64,000 bases of DNA from Hyalella azteca (taxonomy: Eukaryota > Arthropoda > Malacostraca > Amphipoda > Hyalellidae): assembly GCF_000764305.2 (NCBI RefSeq), contig NW_025939768.1, forward strand, positions 117,535-181,534, in the 5' to 3' direction. The notes under the pieces were generated by a model. That model was given only the letters and a program-made list of their open reading frames with translations, was not told where the DNA came from and did no database searches. Both the position numbers and the translations under genes were made by a program. Positions 11,717 through 25,500 of this stretch are shown here, in pieces. Position 1 is the stretch's first letter. Each line of letters begins with the position of its first letter.

Positions 11717-13509
11717 GAAAAAATTGGAGGGGGTGCTCCTACAGGCTTTAAATAATAGCTCTTTTTTGTGGGTCAAATTATTAAGTTTTTAACCTATTAG
11801 ATATGCAAACTTTTTAAATCTTTCTATTGTGTTACGTAGCCTCAGTATTAGGCCTTTGATGGCCATTGACAAAATTTTTATATGTCAAATCGTTTTTGAG
11901 TTTTGGGGGTTTTTGTTGAAAAAACGAAAAGTTGTCAAAGTTACCCTGCCGGTCAAAGTAACCCCAGTTTACGGTACATGTCTCGATGTTGTAGAATGAT
12001 ATTTGTAGGAGGAGATAGATTTTCTAAAGTAACCCTTTTTAGCCGATTTCTACCGTTTTCTATGAATTTCATGTTTTCTATCAGTTTTTTCAAAAAATTC
12101 CTAGGAGCAAAATGTTCTTGTTTTTACATTTTACATAGTATGTATGTGAAGTCTCATGATGATTGGATAATAACTGTAGAAGTTTTTCTGGAGGGTAGCT
12201 GGTCCCCTTAAGTGAGTTCACTAAAAAAAGATTATAAAAAAAACATACCTGAAACAGAAAAGAATGTTTTAGAAACAACCATCATAGGTATGTTTTGGAG
12301 AAATAAAACATAGATTACTAGTTTAATTACTTTTCATTTTCTGATGCCCAGTGCACAATTCTATTTATGACATTCTGTGCACAATTTTGTAATGACTGAT
12401 GATACATTAATTTTTTTAAGTGAAAATTTTTTTGCTGAGCGAGGTAAATGTAATCAAAATTCTTTGTTGTTAATCAATATATTTGTTAACTGGAGCCTTT
12501 GCTAACTGGGGATTGAACTCCAAATGCCTTTTTAGGGGTGTCCCTTATTCCCCAGGGGGTGTCCCTTATTACCCCGTTGTGTGGAAGTGGCTACCATTTT
12601 TTTTATGAGATAGACAAATTTTGTCAATCGTGTTTTCAAGCTGACACCTGTGTGCAAAGTGTATGTAAGTAAAATTTTTTAATGCAGCGAATATATTTTT
12701 TGCTTCAGACCTTAGTAGTATTTTTCCAAAATTGCACTTTTCACACTTTTTTCAGCAATTTTATAAAGATAGTAAATGTATGATTTATAAACTAGCTTTA
12801 TACATAATAGATGGTAAAAATGTTGAAGTTTATGCCACTATTTTTAGTTTTGCAATATTTTGATTAGTTTACCTTCTACATTTCTACTAAATGTGGGATG
12901 CATGTCCCGATTTACCCCACCCGTCCCTAATTACCCTGTTTGACAGTACTATAGTATGAGCTGAGTGGAAATGCACATATCATTGAGAGTAATTATTAAT
13001 TAAATGGCACAATTGAACATCATGCTTTTCAGTTTGGTAGCTACAACAGCAATCAATGCAGCCTGCAATGAATAATAGTTTTTTTTTTCTGAAATCTACT
13101 TCTATCCAATCCTGTTTGTTTATTTTTTCAGGATATATTTTTATTTACTGCACACGATCCCTTTTCCCATAAATAGTATCTTTCAGTTACTCTTAGATAT
13201 ACCTCTATTTCTAATGCAAAAATTTGTTACATTTTATTATCTCATAATCTAGCACATATTCCTTTGTACTGTCCAACCCAAACCAATTGATATTCACACA
13301 CATATTAAATCCAGTGATTTTTACACAAGTCCTATCATTTTTCTTGTTTTTAACATGATTTTCTAATGTTAAATTTTTAGCCCATATATATAGGTGCATT
13401 AATTTTTAAAGATATTCTTCTATAATATAAGAGTGTGATTACATGAATTTATTTTACAGCTTTTTTTTTGTTAGTCTGTTTTATTGCTTCAATCAATTCA
13501 ATTTGAAAA

Positions 13510-16500
13510 ATGAAATCCTGCTCAAATCCTGGGTCATCTAGGACTCCCAGTAAACCTACAAGAACTATTTTAGATTTCTTCAAGCCAAGTACCAGTAAAG
13601 CTGTTGATGGTAACGTTGACAGCCTTCCGGTTGTGTCATGTGCTGCTCTTGTCAAGAAATTATCATGTCCAGGATGCAATCAACTAGTATCAGAAGCCAG
13701 ACTTGACTGGCACTTAGACCAGGATTGTACCAGCAAGATCCTATCCAAGAAAAAGAAGAAAAAAAGGAATTCTACTAACAAACGAAAATCCACAGTGGGT
13801 GTGGGTAATGTTTCTAAAATTAGCACTAAAAATTATAGTAATCACAAAAGTTCAATTTTGTCTGATTCTGATGGAGATGTTGAAGATTTCAATATAGGAG
13901 AATCTCCTATTCTTTTTGATATGCCAGAAGAATACTACCATGGCACCGAAAGTTCAGCAGTATACATCAGTCCTTTTATGGTTGAAACTCAATTGGTAGA
14001 AGATTCTAGTTCCAAAACTTCAACCCCCAATAAAATTGAAGTGGAAACTGCTACTGATGATTCAAAGTCCAATTTATTGAAGGATTGGGCTGATGATAGT
14101 AATTCTCTGCCCACATCCAATAAAACAGAAAAGCCTCCTCTTTATAGCAGTGATGAAAATTGTTCAGGGAATGAAAGCCTAAAGGAAAAAGCTGACATTG
14201 AATCAAATGTTAGATTGTCATCAATAAACAGGCAAAACATTGTTTTGTCCAGCAGCTGTTCTTCTATTCAATCAGCTAAGAGTACTAGCACTTTTCCATT
14301 GGATAAAAAATTGCACAATTCTCATTCTTCATCAGACTCTGAGGATTTTATGGTTCAGTCACAAAATTTAAGAACTTCAGAGAAAAATCTGAGGATGAAA
14401 TCCAAAACTGATGGAGCTGATAAGTTAGTGCCAAGTAATCAAAATTTAAAACTTGGTTCCAACTCCTTGCAAGATGATGCAAGTACTGGAATACATAAGG
14501 GGAATGAGGTTCCAGGCTCCAGCTCCCATGTTTATCTGAACAATGGTCCATCATCAAACAGTACCAAAAAAGTTGTGAGGCGAACATTTTCTCTGACTTC
14601 TAATCAACCAACCGACTCCAAGTGGTGTTCATCTCTGGTTGGATCTCATCTTGGAACTAATGACCAAAATAATGATGATTTTGATATCTTAACAGAAGAG
14701 CTGGAATTATCTGATATTGATGATGATATCAATGAAGAAGATGATGAGGACAGCAGTGCACTATATTCCCCTCTAAAAAGTCCTGGTTTAGTCACTCCAG
14801 AACGAACACCTTCACCTTCCCCCTGCAAGAAACTCTTGGTGTGCCCCTCATCAGCTCTACCTTCAAAGCCTTGTCCCTCCCCTGGTGGTGTGCAATCTTC
14901 AGCTTCTAATTCATCTCATCGCAATAGCATTGCAAAAAATTCTTCTCTGACTGTCAATGCTTTCAATGAACTTCTACAATCTCCTTCAAAATTAAAAGTA
15001 AGAAGTGATAGTGTAACAGTGTCTCCTAGTTTGTCTGGCATTGAAGCCTTGCAGAGAGAGAAAATAAAACTCTCCCCATGTGTGGCATATAACAAATCTC
15101 GATTTGGATTGTCTCAGAAATCTCCTAAAAAATCATCCTGCAAGCAAAGTCCACTGCAGGCTTCAAACATGAAAGCTTATAATAAATCTCCCGGGAAGAC
15201 TCGAAAAAACCTGTTTAAGAGTCAGTCTCCAGCAAAGTCCTCTGATTCTCTGACCAATGAGGATAAAATTCTTAGTGATATGAATGATAGTTTTTCATCC
15301 AAGTGTTGTGATTTGCCTGAAATTTTAGGTATATCAGAACAAAATCTTTCACAACTACCTACTACACCAAAGAAATCATTCTCTAATAGCCCTACAAAGT
15401 CTCCTGAAAAAAATAAAGATCCAAGAAACTTTCGTGAGCACACTGGTTATTATCTTGAAAATTTTCAGACTATATTGGATTCTGTTATATCCTGTCCTCC
15501 TGATTATAAACTTTTCAATGATGAAGAGAAAGACTTGCTCTCTTCATTTTCAACATTCTCCCTGGCTGCCAAAAAACTGTTTGTGAGACTTTTCCAGAGG
15601 AAAGTCAAATGGAACCGTGTGGCCAAAATTCAGTACCAGGATATATGTGACTCAGAAGATACCATCCTCTATGTCAAGGAATTGAGCTATGCAAATTATC
15701 TTCTTATTGGTAAGTTGTCTTTCCAGCTTTTCTGATCTTTCTCAAGTTCTGTCCAGATTCCACTTGATCACTTCTAACTGCTTTTGATATTAAAACATTT
15801 GTTTTTCACTTTTTACATACTTTTTATAACCAAGATGTTCATTGAGCCTTATCATTTATAACTATTCGCTGTAAAATATTTCATCAAATACAGTCTACCT
15901 TATGAAAAATGTGTACTAAGAGAATTTTTTAAATAACTTGCATCTTGCTTCACAAGCATTATATATATATACTACGGTACTTGGGATATACTATATATTA
16001 GCCCACATTATGGCATTTTTCCCATTAAAGAATACTAACACCGGTGGCAGTACAGTATGAAACCTACATCTTTTACTGTGAAACTATAGCATGAAATAGT
16101 GGAAACAATTGAAAATGGCTTTTATCTTTTAAGAATATATTTCAATAGGACAGATTAAACTTTGTATAACCTTGGCAAAAAAATGAAATAATGTTAACTC
16201 ATGAATGAATATTCAATCATTTAAGTCTAGTAGGTATCCATTTGAGCCTAAAAATTATTTTGTGGATGAAGCGAGTCACAATACAGAGAAATCTTTATGT
16301 TGTCTATGATACCTAGTGCATTTACTTTAAATTTATTAAACTAGTCTCCCTGTTACAGAAGATGAATTGGACAGCCCTGAAGAAGCTTTATCTCTGCTTG
16401 CTGGAGAAGAGATAATTGCTTTAGCAAAGCTCATGAAGGTTGGTTATCCTTTGCTTCTGTGTGAATAATTTTCTGCTACCTATATAAATGATATTCTTCA

Positions 16501-19500
16501 AAGCACTACTTTTAATTATTTGATATTCTGATAATTTATCAAGGAAAAGTTGGTAACAGTCATTGAATATATTTTGCAGTTATGTGAATTTAGTTATATT
16601 AAGTAATATAAAGACTAAAATAATAAGTTTTTGATTATGGTATTGCATTGTCCTCAAAAAAATGAATTAAAAATTGTGTAAATTATCTTATTGTTGAATA
16701 AAATGCATTTATGTACTTCAATAAAAAAATTTTCTGCAAGCTTAATTTAGTGTGTATGTATTGCCCATCCTAGTGTGGCAACATGGGAAATAAGTGGGTG
16801 ATCATTGGCTTCATTTTTATAAATGATTTTTTATTAGATTATAGATGATTAGCAAAATGTTCCTTAACCCCCAAAAAAGGTGACAAAGAGGGAAATTTGA
16901 CTTTTTTTAGTTTTTTTCCAAACTTTTTACTTTTCTCACTATAACTCAACGGGATATTCACATAACTTTTTTTATTATTTTTTATCAGAAAATACAAGTC
17001 TTTCTCTTTAATTTGAACACTGTTTCATGATTTTAGTCCCAATAGATCTCGAGATATGATTTTTCAAAGATGACAAGTATCGACCAAATTTTCACCCACA
17101 CTGTGAGTTTATTTCATCTCACCAATGTATCACGAAGCTCTCACTCATAATTTAGTAGAAGTATGCATTAGCTTTTCATGCATATAGCAAGAAACAATTT
17201 CACAATAAAAGTAGCTGAAACTATTATAAAAGTAGGCAAAATTATTGAGCAGGTGAACACAAGTGGCAAGAGCAAGAATGACCTGGCAAGATTCATGCTG
17301 CAAAACTGCAAGACTCAGCCCACCATAGCAGCTGCTTTCTCAGGCATTGCCCAGCCCTCCTGCTCTACCAAGCTTCTACTACAAAGGTCTTACTACTAAG
17401 CCTAGTTCAGATCTTGAAAGAATTTCCATCTATAATTAAATTTATTCAAGCCTTGCCACACTGCCTAAATTCACAACGTCATTCGTAATCGAACCAACTC
17501 TATTCACAGTTGTACCTCTTCACGCCGACATAGGTTAAACAAAGTAAATAATGACAATTTCCTTTGCTTACTGAATTAAGTAACCTGAAACCTTGAAATC
17601 TATAAGATTTCTTCGCCTGATGTTTCACTTGAAAAGCAGAGCCAAGGAGGTGCTTGGGCCGTGCTGCTTGCTATCAGATGTTGTGCGTCGAGTGCTACTA
17701 AGAGTCTTGACGCTCTACTCACTACCTCGCTACGACGAGGATGATGATTCTGGTCAGAACAATCAGCTTGTTACGCTACTTCGAGTCAATCTGGGACAAG
17801 TCAAGTACCCATCCAACACCGTCAGGATCAGACATGCTGACATTTTTAGCTCCAGAGATGATCTTATTCAGTGAGTGGTGTTGGAACCTAGATCTCTTTC
17901 GCGAATTCACGAGGCTGTTTTGTAAATAATCTGCGAGACCAATTATTAACTTCCAATTTTATTTATTTATTTTTAAACTGTGCCATGTTGTGTTGTGCTG
18001 AAAATTCACCACTACACAATCGTGTTATAATTGTCTATTGTATGTATTTTTGATTGCTGTTGTTACAGTGCATATTTGTCGCATAGATTGCAAATATCCT
18101 TTCTGTAGCTTCAATGTGTTGACATTGGTCTCTTAAGTACACGCAAAAAAGAACATTATCTAAGCTAAGTTTTGTTTCTTGTACATCTTCAATTATTCGT
18201 GATGTAATGAATAATGTCCTGTACTGCAATGCAGGTTTGAGGAATGCCAGGAGCTGTACAGCGCCGTCAAGGAGCACCTCGAGAACCGTGACTGGCAAGA
18301 AGCAGTTAACGTCACCACCCGCGCCTGCGAACTCTATGAGCGACTACGTCAGCAGCCTCACATCCTGTGAGCATTTATTTTATACTAACTCACAGGATTG
18401 TCTTACGCACCGTAAATTTGCCGAACTGGGGTCGTACTATCAAAACTCGCGGCCTAAGTGCATGTAGCTCCATAAGTTCACTTAGCTCCCTAAGTTCACG
18501 TAGCTCTCGAAGTTCATGTAGCTCCCTACGTTTGAGTAGGTAGCTGTTTAAGCTCACGTATCTCCCTAAGTTCACGTAACACCCGAAGTTCAGGTAGCTC
18601 CCTACGTTTGAGTAGGTGTTTAAGCTCACGTAGCTCCCTAAGTTCACGTAGCTCCCGTTCATGTAGCTCTCGACGTTTGAGTAGCTTTTTAAGTTCACGT
18701 AGCTCCCTAAGTTCACGTAGCTCCCGGAGTTCATGTAGCTCCCTACGTTTTAGTAGCTGTATAAGTTCACGTAGCTCCCTAAGTTCACGTAACTCCCGAA
18801 GTTCATGTAGCTCCCTACGTTTGAGTAGCTGTTTAAGTTCACTTAGCTCCCTAAGTTCACGTAGCTCCCTAAGTTCATGTAGCTCCCTACGTTTGAGTAG
18901 GTAGCTGTTTAAGTTCACGTATCTCCCTAAGTTCACGTAACACCCGAAGTTCAGGTAGCTCCCTACGTTTGAGTAGCTGTTTAAGTTCACTTAGCTCCCT
19001 AAGTTCACGTAGCTCCCTAAGTTCATGTAGCTCCCTACGTTTGAGTAGCTGTTTAAGTTCACTTAGTTCCCTAAGTTAACGTAGCAGCCAATTTATCGTC
19101 TGTGAATAGTGGGCTTAGGTTGAAATCGTAAATCTTTTTGAAAGCACAGCCCTTGGTCACCTATCTCGTTACTTCATTGCTTTTGGTTGTTCTAAGGCGA
19201 GTTTTTTGTGAATTAATTTGATGTATCCAAGTTATATTTAGTGTTTAATTTCGAAGCATCATGGTTTTAGGAAAAAATAACTTGTGTCATGTATATTTTT
19301 CTGTTGACTTCTCTTATATTTCAGGTGAAGTTGTATATCTAATTTTCCAGAGTTAGTGAATAACTCTGTTTTTAATATAGCTATGAAGTAGTCATATGAG
19401 AGTATCATTACCAGTACATGTGCTACGTGTGGAATAAAAATAAATACTTCAATCTTGCTTCATTACTAAATTATGTTTGGTTATCAGTGAACACGACGCT

Positions 19501-22500
19501 AAGCTGCCTCGGTTCTTGCGTCGCTATACGAGTCTCTCGCTGCTGGTGCTCATCAAAGTCCACCGCGTTGAAGCCCTCCAACGCCTCAAGAAGTATTTCC
19601 TTCCACGACATTCCACTTGTGAATCTATATTTTCTTAGCCTAATAATCATAATTCACATAATACTCCTCTGCTAAATAAGATAATTATACTCCTCTGCTA
19701 AATAATATAATAATAGTCGTCTGCTAAATAACATAATAATACTTCTCTGCTAAATAATATATTGTTATAAGTAATCGTGGTTCACATACTACTCTTCTGG
19801 TACATAAGAAATTCGTATTTCACCAAATTATTTTATTTCGAATATTTATCTCGTATCTGAGTCTAAGGTTCAAATCTATGATTCTTGTAAGAATATATAG
19901 ATTCAATGTACAATAATTTTCTACTTCTAAGTTGTATGAAATACTTCGATTGGAAATGACTTTGATGCTATAGCCTGTCAATAAATATCTCCATCTACCT
20001 AGTATGAGCTTTGCCGACCTGTGTCTCAACATTTGTGTGTCTAGCATATTTCAATGCTACATTTATTCAACATTTGTGTGTCTAGCATATTTCGATGCAG
20101 CAGTTCAGCTTATTTTACTTGAATTTTTTTAAACTGTGTGGAAATTATCAAATAAAACTCTCTGTTTTATGTATCACAAGTTACATTACTTTACATTGAC
20201 CTTGTCACACACTGTGAAAATTTTTTAAAAGCAACCCTGGTGTACATTTCGTATTTAACAGTTCCACTACATCTGTTACAAGTAAGATAGGTTATATCAC
20301 TTTGAGAGCAACCCTGGTATTCATTGCGTATATGAAAGTTACATTCATATACTACAGGTATAGTGATGCAGTGAAGACCTTGAGGGAGCTGCTTGATCAG
20401 CACACACACCACCAGGACCGTCGGGGCGGCTGGTACGACAGACTTGCTCTCAATCTGGACCAGCATCTCAAGATGCATTCACAGGTCTGTTACTGGCATC
20501 TCAAGATGCCTTCACAGGTCTGTTTCTAGCATCTCAAGATGCATTCACAGGTCTGTTACTGGCATCTCAAGATGCATTCACAGGTCTGTTACTGGCATCT
20601 CAAGATGCATTCACAGGTCTGTTTCTAGCATCTCAAGATGCATTCACAGGTCTGTTTCTAGCATCTCAAGATGCATTCACAGGTCTGTTTCTAGAGCATC
20701 TCAAAATACATTCACTGGTACCTACATGTTATCTTACACTTATTTGTATTTGCTTCCTTGAAATTCTTTATTTAGAAGCAAAAAATTTATAATTTATAAC
20801 GTCTTTTGTATGCAAATTAAAATGTTCCATTTTGCATCGTTCAAAAAAATTGATACAAACTCGACTGAAATACTCCAGAATGGTAAAAACGATTTACGCT
20901 GAATGACGAACGTCATTTCCATTCAATGTCCATGCTTGAGGAAATGCTTATGCTATGTCAAATATTGTTTGAAAAATCAGTAAGCTTCATCACAAAGATG
21001 CATCTGACAAACGTAGTTGAAGTCTCTGTCGCATTCTGTGCTCGCAAGTCCCGTGGTATTTTGCTTTGTGGCGTGAATGGCAAGACGGGCGCAGGTCTCG
21101 TTGTTGTTCGGGTCTGTACGAATCCAGAATCCCTGTCCCGTCTCAGAGGTTTGGGTCCGGCCATTAAACCACTGCCAAGAGCGCGTTTGGCCCTCGATGA
21201 GCTTTAATCCCAGCCAGTAGCCCATTGTGCTCTCTGTAACACAAGTTGACGATAATTCTGTTAGTTGACGATAATTCTGTTGGTCTACTTGTACCTAGAA
21301 CATTACATTTTTCATTTGGAACTTGGTGCATTATATATTTTGTTTTTGCTATTTTACGACTAAATCATCGACGCGATCTCAAACCAATATGTGAGCAGTG
21401 GTAAGTAATGTAAGCAAGATAAAAAGGATAAATGATAAAAAAAATCGATCGATAAATTAATTAATTGATAAAATCGATTTTATCGAAAATTATCGATAAA
21501 ATTAAAAAAATCGTTTATCGGTTTTAACGATAAAATCCAACTCACGGCTCTCGTTGAGCATGAGTTTGATCAGGTTTTTGAGAGCGGCGTCCGTGGGCGG
21601 GGCGTAGAGCTGCTGCGAGTGCCCGCTGCACAGCTGCTCAGCCTCCTGCAGCGTCGCCGCGCGGTCGCTCGTGTAGATGCAACCAACGCCTTCCACCTCA
21701 CGAAACGGTGCCGCGCACGCCGCTCCTGCCAAACTCTTGCTAATGCATTCGCTTCAAATGATGAGAAATTTCTAATGTGATATGAAGTATGCTATTCAAA
21801 TTTTATGGATCTTAAACTTACGTTTCAATCTGCCAAATGCACAATTTTTAATGTGAAATGAAGTATGTTCAATATTTGCATCGGAAACTTTAGTTTCAAT
21901 CTGCCAAATGCAGTATTTCTATGCGTCAACAGTGAATTGAGCAGATTTTTACTAAAAAATATCATTCGCTGATTTATGTTAAAATAATATAATTGATGCC
22001 TGTTGCACTAAAATGGAATTCGTTATTTTGAAGTTCGGTGCATGCGTAGGGGTTATCTTCTTCCGTGAATAATAATAATATTATATGAAGTCCTTAATGG
22101 TAAAACTTAATAAATAATATTAATAGAGTCCTGAAAAAAATTTACGGCAGAAATGTAGATACAACTGGGTGAATAATTTTTTTTGTTAATTTTGAAATGA
22201 AACTCCTTAATAAACTGAATATTATATTACGTTGACACTTGACGAAGGTCACTGCTTTAGATTGGTTAGACTGCAGCAGCACGCTTGCCGTGACCGCAAG
22301 CTTGGAGTAAAGGCATGTGGAGGCGTTGCCAGTGGTACTGTCAGCGTCAGCCGTCACCGCCTTACACGCGGGCTGCACCAGGCACTTCATGCGACACGCG
22401 CCTGCGTGTTAAAGCATTTTTATCGACATATTATGTGTTCTCTGAGACAAATAATTTTCTAAAACATTTAAAAGTTGGTATCTACCTTTGTGCTTATATT

Positions 22501-25500
22501 GCTGAAGACCACTAATTTTCCTATGCCTCAAAAGTTGGATGTATATACCTTTTTGCGCATTATTGCAAAGTATGTTCAATTACATCAGATCTACGTTAGT
22601 TGAAAGAGTGGGACGATAAAAAAGATTGGACTAAACCTGTACTGCAGTATAAGTCCGCCTTTTTCCTGCATGAAAATCGTCAATAATTACCGTAATCCTT
22701 AAGTCGTAGAGCCATGCTTCTCTCATGCATATTTCATTCGCATTATTCACATAAACCTTCATCGTTAATTCGTAGTGCGTTACTATATTACCTACATATT
22801 TCACGTGCATTATTATCATGGTCTTTAATTCTAATAAACATTGAAAAATCCGAGAACTGACCAAACTTGAAACTTAACCTGCTAGCAACATGTCAACTAA
22901 CCCTCCAGCAACATGTAAACTAAGGATACTAAGACGTGACATCATTCACTCACAGCGCGATTGGTTTCTTTCCTTGAAATAAATAAGGTCTGTCGGCAAC
23001 GACCCGGAAAGCGCCCGCAAACTCTGACTAGTGCAGGACTCCGTGATGAGCAATGCTGCTGTGATGGTTAGTGCGAGGCTGAGTTTCCCGATCATCGTGT
23101 TGATCTTTTCTGCAATAAAATTTCCTGAAGCAAATCCCTTTTTTTATTGGCTGGCGAATGAGTGCACTAGGGTCCTAATGGATGTACTTCGGTGCTTCTT
23201 TTAGATAAGTTACAGACCAATTTTGTTTATTGTGGAGAACTCGCACAAATTAAAGGAAACGAATTTAATTTTATGTTTTAACGATGCGATTCTCCCGGTC
23301 ATTAACTAAATTATACATTTGTGAGGTGAATAAAAGTAAAAAATTTTGATTGCTTCATCTGCTAACAGTTTAATGGAAAGTTTTTAATATTACATATCCT
23401 TCAATTTTAATAGCTCGTAGCTGACATATGCCACCATTATACCTCAGTAACCTTACCCAACGCTGCGAAGTTGTATGAAACGCGTCGGTCTACCCGCAAT
23501 CTCGCTCCTAGTGGAATAAGAAAGCGTGAGAAGGCCGTCTTTTATAGCTACGTTGCAGGCAAAGGCATTGATCGCGCGGCTTACCAGAGTACAAGCTCCC
23601 CTCGTGAGTGATGAATTCAAGTAACTCAGTGCGTTTTACCGCGGAAATTACGAGCTATTGTGTTTGTCCGAATCGATATCTGCATGTCGGTATAAAATAG
23701 CTGCAATTTTTCTTGATTGACAGGATTAGATTACACTGATGATTGAACTCACGGTTAAGAACTAAGTTCAAAAGTAAGTTGGTGCTGGTCCCGTTCTGAA
23801 TTTGAATGAAGTCCATTCGCATTTTCAAACAAATTCATTAGTCTCAGTCAGTGCTTCTAAACTCAGTAATGTCGTATTGAAGCGCTTCAACTCAAGATGT
23901 TCAGGGCCCTCTGGATATTTTCTTTTGTAGTCTCGCCAATCACAAGCTTGATTGGAAGCTGTGAAATGATGGCTTCAATTTGGGACGGCATGGGGGTAGA
24001 ACGAAGTTTGATCAATCGCCTCTCATGTGATTAATGTGAACTCTCGACGGATATCGAGCTATCGATTCCGTGAACATGGTTTGTCATGAGTTTTGTTTCT
24101 TTCTATAACATGAATTTCATTTAGTCCTTTTGGTGTATCTTTTTCAGGCATTGGAAGTGGTTTACAAAGCTTTAAGAGACCCTGAAGTGCGTGTTGGACA
24201 TCGCCTCACTCTCAGCAGTAGGGGGCAGAAACTTATCACTTCCTTCTCTCGTCGGCAAATTAAAACCTCTAAAAAACGGAAGATCAATGATGAAAATGTC
24301 GATAACAATGAACATCAACGTCAAGCCAACGATAATGAGAGCCAATTTTCGGTACCCTCCGATATCAAGTTCATGGAGCCTCGAGAAGCCCCGAGGGTTG
24401 TGATAGAAGGCCGCTCGTTTGAAATGTGAGTCAACTGATCATTCTACTTAAAATATTTATATTTTTGGTTCAATCTGTTTTTAGGTTTTGTGAGTTATGA
24501 ATTATTCTCTATTGCCTCTTCTTTGTATTGTGCAAGAATTCTAATTTATATATTACACGCCAAATTTCAAATTTGTTCCCTGCTCGACGCACAGTGATTT
24601 CCAGAGCCCGTAATCTCTCAAAATTTGCTTGAGTACACGCAGCGGCCTAATTACATGGAGCCACCATTTTCTCGTCTGTGGCCTTAGCTTGGAACTCCGT
24701 TTGTAACGGAGCTTGAAACTCCGTTACAAACGGAGTTACAAATTCGTAGTTATTTTTATATTTCGGCTCCAGATTTTCGTTTGTGTCTTAGAAACCAGGC
24801 TTTCGTTTGTGTCTTAGGGACCACAAGTCCGGATTCCGTCGAGTGTTCATCAGAGGCGACTCAGCGGTGCACGCCGGGCAGGGGGACGTGGTCGCGTGCA
24901 GCGTCGAGGAGCTCGCGCTCGGCCACTACGCGGAACGCGGCTACCCGCAAGGTAGTTGCGCCACTGCTTCAAATATCACAAAAGAGGAGTGAATAGTTTG
25001 TTCATTTCGTTTAACTTAGTCTAAAAATCACGTTTTGTGATCATGTAAAATTTAGCGCTACATTCGAACGCAATATTTTTCTATTTCTAAGTAAAATTGG
25101 AGAGGACATGTTGTCGAACATCACTATATATTGCTTGATTAACGAAAAAAATAATTGATAACATTTCATTCAACACCATTTTTGCGCACGATTTTTCAGA
25201 TTGTCACGTTCTCATTTCCTTACTTTTCAGTAAATCTTTCTTTCAAGACCAGTTTATCCCACATTTTTTGCTTAATTCTTCAGATTACCACATTCGCATC
25301 TCATAAATTTTCTTTAAACCCGTTTTTTTTTTTTTTGCAATCCGTTTATTCTACGTCCTTTTACAGGGCTACACGCGGAGGGCTCTACAGTGAACTCACT
25401 GTTCGGTCTGCTCTTTTGGCACATCATTTACGAGAGCGAAGTGCCTGATGCCATGAGATTGGTGCATCAGGCGGTGCCGCTGGATCTCGACTACCCCAAC

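Larger units (their letters stand above)
10855..11974 (+). mobile_element. Family B TA-flanked element, copy B2, inside element H
   Basis: Left end CTGTAAAATGGGGTAACTTT and right end, reversed, CCGTAAACTGGGGTTACTTT, flanked by TA (10853-10854 and 11975-11976). It matches B1 over the left 190 bp and again near its right end. It is longer because it contains a fold-back segment and a 150-bp internal duplication. Confidence 0.75.
10575..12207. mobile_element. Element H, TTA-flanked element inside A2
   Basis: Begins GGGGACCGGCTACCC and ends with its near inverse GGGTAGCTGGTCCCC. It is flanked by TTA on both sides (10572-10574 and 12208-12210). Joining the flanks restores the A-family sequence seen at 9380. 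A 3-bp TTA duplication is typical of PIF/Harbinger elements. No transposase is visible and most of the interior is the later B2 insertion. Confidence 0.65.
10234..12946 (-). mobile_element. Family A DNA transposon, copy A2 (reverse orientation)
   Basis: Terminal repeats CTGTCAAATGGGGTAATAAG (left) and, reversed, CTGTCAAACAGGGTAATTAG (right), flanked by TA (10232-10233 and 12947-12948). The reverse complement of 12210-12946 aligns throughout with A1 8480-9400 and with A3. It differs from A1 in the end motif (GGGGTAATAAGGGAC instead of GGGGCTACTCGGGAC), so it is a separate subfamily. It carries element H and, within that, B2. It ends about 560 bp before the FAN1 start codon. Confidence 0.8.

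Noticed and set aside
13449..13679. Minus-strand open frame opposite FAN1 exon 1
   Set aside because: Shadow of a strongly supported coding exon; no splice or domain support.
18390..18990. Open frames rich in Leu/Arg/Glu (minus) or Ser/Arg (plus)
   Set aside because: They are translations of an 18-bp minisatellite in a FAN1 intron; no start context or domain.
20393..20761. Open frame with repeated [11 protein letters not shown]
   Set aside because: Translation of the 33-bp donor repeat in another frame; not a protein.
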